Below, in pieces: positions 57,948 to 64,000 of a stretch of DNA of 64,000 bases. The DNA comes from JAAYCT01 sp964499575 (GTDB lineage Bacteria > Bacillota > Clostridia > Saccharofermentanales > Saccharofermentanaceae). The stretch spans positions 62,001-126,000 of the forward strand of contig CAZCLK010000002.1 of assembly GCA_964499575.1 (NCBI GenBank), in the 5' to 3' direction. Made by a program: the position numbers and the translations under genes. Position 1 is the first letter of the stretch; each line of letters begins with the position of its first letter. Under the pieces are notes generated by a model that did not search any database, was not told the DNA's origin, and saw only the letters and a list, made by a program, of their open reading frames with translations.

Positions 57948-60920
57948 TCACAAGCGAACCATAATCTCGTGCGTCTTTCCGTCGGTGAAAAGCGGGATGC
58001 TCGTCCCGTCGATCTCCTCGCCGTCGCAGGCGATGATGACGCCCTCCGCGGAACGACGGAACTCTGCCGGTTTCTGAATTGCGACATGGTACGAGGCGTT
58101 CCCGGTGTTGACCGTGTACTCACACCCGGTGTCCTCCGGCCGGAGGATCGGGTCGATCCGGATCGAATCGCTTCCGAATGACAGTCCAAGGCCCATGAAA
58201 AGGCACAACAGAAGCCATGTCGAGGTGCCCGATAATGTCGGTCCGATATTCTCGCCCGTTTCGGAGTTGTTGTACTGGGTACAGAACCTCGGATTGCCGC
58301 AGGTCTCGAAGGGAGACTGAAGCGTCCGGTACGGCAGGATGCAGTCGATGACCCAGTACGCCGTTTTCGCGAGGCGTTCGGCGAGTTCGCGACTGTCGAC
58401 ACGCCCCGCGGCTTGCAACATCGCGGCGGCGGCCATCATGTTCGCGTGCTTGAATACCGCGCCGTTCTCGCGGTCACCCGCGTAGTAAAGGGCAACGTCG
58501 ATCTTCGGTGCGATCTTTGGATAATCGACGCCGGTACAGAGCCGGAAGCCGAAAGGCGTTCTGAGATTCTTGTCCAGAGAATCCAACATGATCGAGATTT
58601 GATTCTCGTCGGCACAGTCCGCAAGCACGGACCAACTGAAGGAATTAAGAAAATACGTGCCCGAAGCGCCGTCTTCAATCTGAAGTCCGTCACCGCCGGC
58701 GCCGAGATAGGAAAGATTCGGCTTATCCTTCCGGTTGAAAAGAATGCGCGCGAAATAGTCTCCTTTCCAGGCGTTTTTGACCAGTGATGCCTTCAGATTG
58801 GCGGAGGCGTTTGTTAATTCAGCGACATAAGAGGTATCACCGAGTTTTTCGAACATCCCGATCGCGGCGTCGAGCGCGACTTTCATCAGAAATCCGTTCA
58901 TCACCGACTCCGAATATTCGGACGAAAAAGGTACCTCGCCGTATTTTTTACCGGCGGACTTTACCTGTGCGGTATATAACCCGATCTTCTCAGGTCCTCC
59001 GACACAGTCCGGATCCACCCGGAGGCAATCGTTCCAGTCGGTACGGTCATTGAGTGGAATGCCATGTCCGCCGACAGAGATCTTATTTGAGTACGTGATG
59101 ATCGCGCGCAGTGTCTCGGACAGGGGACGCCCCTCTCCTTCTTCGCCCGCGACCGGCAGGACCTTCGCAAGGAAATCATAGTCGCCCGTAAGTTTCAAAT
59201 ACCGGTCGACCGCCTGGAAAAGCCACAGCGCGTCGTCCGACCACCAGCCGGGCTCCTTGCCCTTCCAGTAAAAATTGTGGTTCGCGTATCCGTCGCGGTA
59301 CACATTACCCGCCCACTCGGAGATGAGATCCCGGACGAAGTCCGTCCGCCCGATGCCGGCAAAATAGTACATCGACGCGAAAATGTCCTGGATCTCGCGA
59401 AAACCGATCTCCCGGTAACCCTTCTGCGTCCAGTCGAAGGAACGGGACACAAAGGTCTGATAGAAGACCTGAAACGGCAGGTTACGGTTGACATAGGACT
59501 CATAGTTCTTGTCGTCGGAACGGACCTGCAAGTAGGATGCGTATTTCTTCGTAAATTCCTCGACTTCGCGAAGCGTCTCCGGTAAAGCCTCCGGACGTTC
59601 GTATGCGCAAAGGAGCGCCGAGAGCTCGTTTTGAACGGTCACGTCTTCGGTAAAGCCGGGATTGACCGCGTCGGTCGAAAGACAGACGAACTGGTCGGCT
59701 CGAACCGAGCCGCCGGCGGAAACGGTAAAGGGAGCGGACAGCGCGAAGAAGCCCGGTCCTTTCCGGGAATGACGGCAGGCCAGGTGCTCCAGGTGCTCGG
59801 GATTCTCGAGCGTTCCGGAGCCGACAAACTCACTAAACCTCGAGCAGAACCGATCCGGGAAGACCGTGCGGTCCTTTTCGCGGATCATCAGCGTCGAGTA
59901 GCGGATATTGCCCTTGGTCCACTTCGGATTCGGGTTAAAGGAGATCGCACGGATCTCGCCCTGGTCTCCGTAAAAGACTTCGGACTGGGCGACGACGGTC
60001 GTAAAAATAATATCCTCACGCAGGGCGTGGATCTCGGATGTTCCGAACATGCCGGTGCAGACGAGACGGAGTTTGCGACCGCTGTCTCCGCGATTTTCGA
60101 TCTCGATCATTTGCGCTTCGGCAGCGAGCGGCAGCCCCGCTTTCTGAGGAAGAAGGAAAATCGTTCTCTTAATAAAAAGGCCGCACTCGAGCTCATATTC
60201 GATCGTCGTTCTGTTCTGCGCGTGACGGCAGACCGCGGAGCGAAGTCCCGGTTGGACGGCGCTTCCGGAGTAGAATATCTGTTTTCCCTTCTCGGTCAGA
60301 TAGAACTGCCGGTTGGCCGGGAAGCCGTTCTCCTCCGGGAGGTAATCCCAGCGGGTCGCGAGCACTTGCGTATCCGCGTGCGAGCGGAAGGATCCGCGGC
60401 CGAGCCGGTCGACCACGCTCTTCGGCGTGCTCTGAAGCGGGCGTTTCTCGTTCATCCGGTCACCGATCAATAAGTTCGTAAAGTAATGCGGTCCCGGCGC
60501 GGGCGCGGCGGGATCACAGATCAAAACTCCCTCGTCGTCCAGCCGGCCGCCCCAATCGGCCGACGCCGCGGCGACGTCGCGAACGACTTTCTGTTCATTC
60601 GCGCTCAATTCCGCGGGTTCAATATCGCTTCCGGCGGTATAGTAACCGCGGACTTTGTCGGCGGAGATGATGATGAGCACGGATTCCTTCTTCGTAAAAG
60701 CACGCTCGAAAAATTCGTAGAGTACTTCTTCCTGAAGCAGCGAGGCGATGACCGGGGCATAAACCGGAAGACCGGCGACACCCGCGACGATCCGGTCATT
60801 CACCGTTCCGACAAATTGCGCGCTCATGTTCCCCGGTACGGGCACTCTCGGAAATCTTGAGCGCAAGACTTCCTCCGCCGACTTCATGGGGGTACGGGCT
60901 CTCTCGTTTCTGTATTTCAT
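57948..60920 (-). CDS. GH94-like glycoside phosphorylase
   Basis: 990 residues with the architecture of inverting beta-glucan phosphorylases: a beta-sandwich N-terminal half (about 40-450) and an (alpha/alpha)6 catalytic barrel (about 470-860). The barrel shows GYANHNFYWKGKEPGWWSDD, AVDRYLKLTGDYDFL and DRTDWND at 625-631, where the Asp of DWND is the expected general acid. C-terminal segments GTSTWLLLCLFMGLGL and IRIDPILRPE also fit. Cellobiose, laminaribiose and longer beta-glucan phosphorylases (GH94, GH149, GH161) cannot be separated by eye. ATG at 60920 with GGAGG. Ends 69 nt before hprK. Confidence 0.83.
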   Translation of the reverse strand: MKYRNERARTPMKSAEEVLRSRFPRVPVPGNMSAQFVGTVNDRIVAGVAGLPVYAPVIASLLQEEVLYEFFERAFTKKESVLIIISADKVRGYYTAGSDIEPAELSANEQKVVRDVAAASADWGGRLDDEGVLICDPAAPAPGPHYFTNLLIGDRMNEKRPLQSTPKSVVDRLGRGSFRSHADTQVLATRWDYLPEENGFPANRQFYLTEKGKQIFYSGSAVQPGLRSAVCRHAQNRTTIEYELECGLFIKRTIFLLPQKAGLPLAAEAQMIEIENRGDSGRKLRLVCTGMFGTSEIHALREDIIFTTVVAQSEVFYGDQGEIRAISFNPNPKWTKGNIRYSTLMIREKDRTVFPDRFCSRFSEFVGSGTLENPEHLEHLACRHSRKGPGFFALSAPFTVSAGGSVRADQFVCLSTDAVNPGFTEDVTVQNELSALLCAYERPEALPETLREVEEFTKKYASYLQVRSDDKNYESYVNRNLPFQVFYQTFVSRSFDWTQKGYREIGFREIQDIFASMYYFAGIGRTDFVRDLISEWAGNVYRDGYANHNFYWKGKEPGWWSDDALWLFQAVDRYLKLTGDYDFLAKVLPVAGEEGEGRPLSETLRAIITYSNKISVGGHGIPLNDRTDWNDCLRVDPDCVGGPEKIGLYTAQVKSAGKKYGEVPFSSEYSESVMNGFLMKVALDAAIGMFEKLGDTSYVAELTNASANLKASLVKNAWKGDYFARILFNRKDKPNLSYLGAGGDGLQIEDGASGTYFLNSFSWSVLADCADENQISIMLDSLDKNLRTPFGFRLCTGVDYPKIAPKIDVALYYAGDRENGAVFKHANMMAAAAMLQAAGRVDSRELAERLAKTAYWVIDCILPYRTLQSPFETCGNPRFCTQYNNSETGENIGPTLSGTSTWLLLCLFMGLGLSFGSDSIRIDPILRPEDTGCEYTVNTGNASYHVAIQKPAEFRRSAEGVIIACDGEEIDGTSIPLFTDGKTHEIMVRL

Positions 60921-60991
60921 AGATGATCCTCCGATAATTGAGTGTTTTTATACAGAACGGCTTTCGCGCGTTCCTCTTTGACATTCGGAAA

Positions 60992-62002
60992 TTATACTTC
61001 GGTCGCCCCGCCGCCGGATCCGGGGCCGCTTGCCATCGCCGGCTCGGAACTTCCCGCCCGCTCCGTCAGAGAACGCAGGAAGGTGAGGATATCCCCGATT
61101 GCCATATCCCGGTTGAGCTCATTGAGCATCTCGTGGCGTCCTTCGGGATAGAGACGAAGCGTACAGTCGTGACCGGTCGCCCGAAACCATTTGTCCAGGA
61201 TCTCCGGGCCTTTGCCGTATACGCCGACGGGATCCATCCGGCCCGAGATCAGGAGGATCTTGAGGTCGGGCGCGACCGCGCGGGTCCAATTGCGCGAACC
61301 GATCGCACCGATCATCGAAAAGAGATCCGCGAAACCCGCTGCTTTGAACTTAAAAGTACACCCCGGGTCCGCATTATAGGCGTTGACGATCCCGTCATCC
61401 CGGGTCAGCCAGTCATTCGCGGTACGCGCCGGCCTGATCCGCGCGTTATAGGAACCGAAGGCGAGTTTTGTCAGAAATTTGCCCCTGCTTCTGGGACCGA
61501 GGATCGCGGACTGCATCCGCGCAATCGACCGGGCAAGACCGACGGGCCCGGCTTTGGCAGTCGTCCCCGAAAGAATGACCCCGTCCGATCCTGTCGTGCC
61601 GCGTGTTTTCAAATAGCAGGATGTGATAAACGAGCCCATACTGTGCCCGAGAACGCAAAACGGAAGACCGGTCATTCCCTCACGGCGAAGATCGGCGCGA
61701 ACCGCCTCAAGAACCCGGTCCATATCGGAAAGAAGGAGCTCCACTCCGTCGCGGTCCGCGAAGTATCCGCGGTTTTCCTCCTCCGGCGTCGTCTCTCCGT
61801 GTCCTCTCAAATCGAAGGCGTAAACACGGACCCCGGCGGCAACCAAATCTGCCGCCGTCTTCTCATAGCGACGGATGTGCTCGAGCATCCCGTGGACGAT
61901 CAGAAGCGCTTGCTGCGGCGCATGCTCATCGTCGCGCCAACAGGCGCCTTTCAGGAAAAGCCCGTCCCGCGCGGAACATATCATCGGCTCACGGATCAAC
62001 AT
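60992..62002 (-). CDS. Alpha/beta hydrolase (monoacylglycerol lipase-like)
   Basis: 336-residue serine hydrolase of the Hydrolase_4 family. HGMLEHIRRYEKTAADLVAA marks the oxyanion region, VYAFDLRGHGETTP follows, nucleophile Ser in LGHSMGSFI, Asp in SGRMDPVG and His in PEGRHEMLNE. No signal peptide, so probably cytoplasmic. A Gly/Ser-rich tail ends the protein. ATG at 62002 with GGAGGT at 6 nt. Likely acts on lysophospholipids or monoacylglycerols; exact substrate unknown. Confidence 0.9.
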   Translation of the reverse strand: MLIREPMICSARDGLFLKGACWRDDEHAPQQALLIVHGMLEHIRRYEKTAADLVAAGVRVYAFDLRGHGETTPEEENRGYFADRDGVELLLSDMDRVLEAVRADLRREGMTGLPFCVLGHSMGSFITSCYLKTRGTTGSDGVILSGTTAKAGPVGLARSIARMQSAILGPRSRGKFLTKLAFGSYNARIRPARTANDWLTRDDGIVNAYNADPGCTFKFKAAGFADLFSMIGAIGSRNWTRAVAPDLKILLISGRMDPVGVYGKGPEILDKWFRATGHDCTLRLYPEGRHEMLNELNRDMAIGDILTFLRSLTERAGSSEPAMASGPGSGGGATEV

Positions 62003-62057
62003 TTTCCACCTCCGGAATCAAGCAATATAAAACTTGAAGTCTACGCCTAATTATAAC

Positions 62058-63257
62058 CTATAAAGCGCGGACAATCTCTCCTCCGCCGAGTACTTTCTCC
62101 CCCGAATAAAAAACAATGGTCTGCCCGGGCGTAACCGCGCGGACCGGCTCGTCGAAACGCACTTCTACCGTTTCGTCATCCCGCCGGGATACCATCGCCG
62201 GAACAGCCGGCGCCGCATACCGGATCCGCGCCTCGGTGCAAAACGGAAACGAGACCGGGCGGTCGGAGATAAAATTCAGGTGATCGGCAACAAGGCCGCT
62301 CGAAAAGAGCTCATCGGAAGGACCCAGCACGACGCGATTATTTTCGGCGTCGGTCGCCGTCACGAAAAGCGCCTGCTCCGCTGCGATTCCGATGCCCTTC
62401 CTCTGGCCGACGGTGTAATGAAAAAAGCCCTTATGCTTTCCGAGTACGCGTCCGTCCCGATCGACAAAGTCGCCCTCCCCGATTGAAATGCCGGTCACGT
62501 TTTCGATGAAATGCGTGTAGTCGTTTCGCGGAAGGAAGCAAATGTCCTGGCTGTCGGGTTTATCGGAAACGGGGAATCCGGCTTCGGCGGCAATTCTTCG
62601 GATATCGGTTTTCGACAGGTCTCCGAGCGGAAAAATCGTCCGGGCGAGCTGCTGTTGGTTCATGCCGAAGAGCACGTAGGATTGATCCTTGTCGGTCCCC
62701 GCCCGAAGAAGCTGATACTCCTTTTCCTCTTCGGAGTATTCGATCCGGGCGTAATGTCCGGTCGCCAGAAAATCATAACCCAACTTGTCGACCTCATCGA
62801 AAAAAGCGGAGAATTTGATCGTTCTGTTACAGTAAATGCACGGATTCGGAGTCTTTCCGGACAGGTACGCGCGCACGAACGGCTCGATGACCTCCGCGCG
62901 AAAAAGGCTCTCCATATGAACGACAAAATGCCGGATTCCGAGCATCGCACAAATCCGGCCGGCGTCCCGGGCGTTATCGGAAATGGCTCCGTCAACGTCA
63001 CCGGTCTCCTGTTTTTTGAGTTCAGCCCCGCTGAACTCACTCGGTTCTTGCATTGTGAGTTCAGCGGTGAGGCCGGCGACCTCATATCCGGCGCGGACCA
63101 GGAGAAGCGCGGCAACCGCGCTGTCTACTCCGCCGCTCATCGCGACAAGGACTTTACCCGGCCTTCCGGAAACCAAACGCGGCATCGCATCGTTCATGAT
63201 TTTCATCCGTGGCGTTCGTAGTCCGATGTCCGATCTGTCTTCTTTTTTGTCTTTCAT
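62058..63257 (-). CDS. mnmA: tRNA-specific 2-thiouridylase MnmA
   Basis: Thiolates U34 of tRNAs for Lys, Glu and Gln. PP-loop motif AMSGGVDSAVAALLL near residue 39, sulfur-relay Cys in TPNPCIYCNRTIKF and SQDICFLPR, and the C-terminal GQRKGIGIA and AVTPGQTIVFY blocks. 399 residues including about 30 N-terminal residues before the PP-loop strand. ATG at 63257 with AGGAGA upstream. IscS/NifS partner not in the window. Confidence 0.96.
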   Translation of the reverse strand: MKDKKEDRSDIGLRTPRMKIMNDAMPRLVSGRPGKVLVAMSGGVDSAVAALLLVRAGYEVAGLTAELTMQEPSEFSGAELKKQETGDVDGAISDNARDAGRICAMLGIRHFVVHMESLFRAEVIEPFVRAYLSGKTPNPCIYCNRTIKFSAFFDEVDKLGYDFLATGHYARIEYSEEEKEYQLLRAGTDKDQSYVLFGMNQQQLARTIFPLGDLSKTDIRRIAAEAGFPVSDKPDSQDICFLPRNDYTHFIENVTGISIGEGDFVDRDGRVLGKHKGFFHYTVGQRKGIGIAAEQALFVTATDAENNRVVLGPSDELFSSGLVADHLNFISDRPVSFPFCTEARIRYAAPAVPAMVSRRDDETVEVRFDEPVRAVTPGQTIVFYSGEKVLGGGEIVRAL

Positions 63258-63318
63258 GGCATTTCTCCTGTTATTCCGCGCGCAGACTTATCCGGCGATG
63301 AAACCCTCTTGTCTATAC

Positions 63319-63333
63319 TACTGAATTTCAGTA
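63319..63333. promoter_or_regulatory. Perfect 15-nt palindrome in the mnmA-lipoprotein gap
   Basis: TACTGAATTTCAGTA is a perfect palindrome around a central T. It sits 62 nt before the mnmA start on the minus strand, close to a possible TATAGA -10 box, in the 243-nt divergent gap. Operator-like; the binding protein is unknown. Confidence 0.5.
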
Positions 63334-63393
63334 TCTGATTTCTACCCCCTTTTTGTCCGGTTTAAGCTACCAATGCCGTTTATTTGGACGCTC

Positions 63394-63424
63394 TTGTCTC
63401 ATTTCTCTCAAAAAGCAATATAAT
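63394..63424 (+). promoter_or_regulatory. Candidate promoter of the lipoprotein gene
   Basis: TATAAT (63419-63424) is perfect; the best upstream box is TTGTCT (63394-63399) with a long 19-nt spacer. It lies about 75 nt before the lipoprotein ATG. Confidence 0.45.
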
Positions 63425-63500
63425 TATTGATAGAGAGAATGCTTTATAGGTTTCTCAGACTGGTGCGAATGCTTACTCCTTTGTGTTAAGAGGTAATCCG

Positions 63501-64000
63501 ATGAAAAGGCAATTCATTTCTTTTGTCCTGATCTTGATTCTTCTGCTTTCTTCCTGTGGTGCTCCGATCGAGTTGAGCGCGCCTCAGACGACCTCCGTAT
63601 CCGCGGAAACTACTGCCGACACGAGGATACCGACGGCAGATGAACTGCGCGCAGAGATCGAGGAACTGAAAAAGACCGGAGACGCCCCGGCGCTTTTCGC
63701 GAAGGCGACGGAACTTCTGAAACTTGAGCCCGGTGATGCGAATGCCTACCGGGTCGCTCTGGACGCACTCGTTTCTATGTCCGGCTCAAATTTCGATGAA
63801 ATCAATCGTTTGTTGGAGCAGGCGGTCGAGAATGTCGACGATCCGAAGCAATTCGCGGAATGGGTCAATAATAACCAGCCGAATTATTTAGTCACTATGC
63901 CTTTTTCATCCGATGTACCACCTGAACGGTTCAACACCACGGGGATCACACCCGGAAACATCACTAACGCCGCTAAGTACGAGGAGTTCGGGGGCTGGTG
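63501..64000 (+). CDS. Lipoprotein, 3' end outside window
   Basis: An open frame running off the window end (166 codons visible). ATG at 63501 with AAGAGGTAATCCG upstream. A signal peptide MKRQFISFVLILILLLSSC ends in a lipobox with Cys19, so the product is exported and lipidated. A Thr/Ala-rich linker is followed by helical segments (LRAEIEELKKTGD, ALFAKATELLKLEPGDANAY) resembling a TPR-like region. The partial sequence does not reveal a function. Confidence 0.8.
   Translation, partial: MKRQFISFVLILILLLSSCGAPIELSAPQTTSVSAETTADTRIPTADELRAEIEELKKTGDAPALFAKATELLKLEPGDANAYRVALDALVSMSGSNFDEINRLLEQAVENVDDPKQFAEWVNNNQPNYLVTMPFSSDVPPERFNTTGITPGNITNAAKYEEFGGW

Noticed and set aside
60938..62050. A plus-strand open frame opposite the alpha/beta hydrolase
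   Set aside because: The minus-strand product has a full catalytic triad and a GGAGGT site; the opposite frame has neither.
1..64000. CRISPR arrays, insertion sequences, prophage genes, integron or attachment sites, rRNA or tRNA genes
   Set aside because: No regularly spaced repeats, transposase, integrase or RNA-gene signatures were seen on either strand; a dedicated search would be more sensitive for tRNAs.

Overview
The window looks like a chromosomal segment of a Firmicutes bacterium of the class Clostridia with moderately high GC. Reasons: the hprK-murB-rapZ-whiA string, a complete S10-spc-alpha ribosomal protein super-operon in Firmicutes order including a KOW-domain gene between map and infA, EcfA/EcfT genes directly after rplQ, zinc-binding (Cys-rich) forms of S4, S14, L36 and adenylate kinase, and strong GGAGG ribosome binding sites. 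No rRNA, tRNA, CRISPR array, phage or insertion sequence was recognised. A family- or genus-level placement is not possible from reading alone.

Layout (most genes are on the minus strand and are transcribed right to left). 1-3810: a small operon with an NfeD-like protein, an SPFH/stomatin-like protein, nicotinate phosphoribosyltransferase and a cyclophilin. 3864-8511: truA, a ROK glucokinase, ecfT and one gene in which both ECF ATPases are fused. 8591-25200: rplQ, rpoA, rpsD, rpsK, rpsM, rpmJ, infA, KOW gene, map, adk, secY, then rplO back to rpsJ, with a good promoter and a leader of about 260 nt before rpsJ and several hairpins in the longer internal gaps. 25263-30020: a three-domain acyltransferase-CapA-SGNH protein, hslO and a methyltransferase. 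30035-34158: LytM-type peptidase, ftsX, ftsE and a PucR/CdaR-like regulator. 34231-35404: an orphan MsmK/UgpC-type sugar ABC ATPase with a strong terminator. 35775-41561 (plus strand): argC, argB, argD, argF, a GNAT acetyltransferase, and a separately promoted XRE/S24-like regulator. 41590-46658: a split transketolase, alr, nnrD and metA, started by a near-consensus promoter. 46748-50794: a uridine-kinase-like enzyme, two unknown proteins and a membrane-anchored PQQ-type propeller. 50935-53587: two paralogous cobalamin-binding radical SAM proteins. 53999-57878: whiA, rapZ, murB, hprK. 57948-63257: a GH94-like phosphorylase, an alpha/beta hydrolase and mnmA. 63501-end: a truncated lipoprotein gene on the plus strand.

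Functionally the window is mostly housekeeping: translation, secretion, cell-wall precursor synthesis and remodelling (murB, alr, FtsEX plus its likely LytM hydrolase), vitamin uptake (ECF), arginine and methionine synthesis, NAD salvage and carbon control (HprK, glucokinase, MsmK). The least ordinary items are the acyltransferase-CapA-SGNH fusion, the fused EcfA protein, the S24-like regulator that appears to lack its catalytic pair, a GNAT gene that could supply the missing first step of arginine synthesis, the operator-like repeat cluster before msmK, and long paired stems in the secY-adk and rpsJ-rplC gaps. Starts were reassigned where a Shine-Dalgarno sequence pointed to a different codon from the longest frame.
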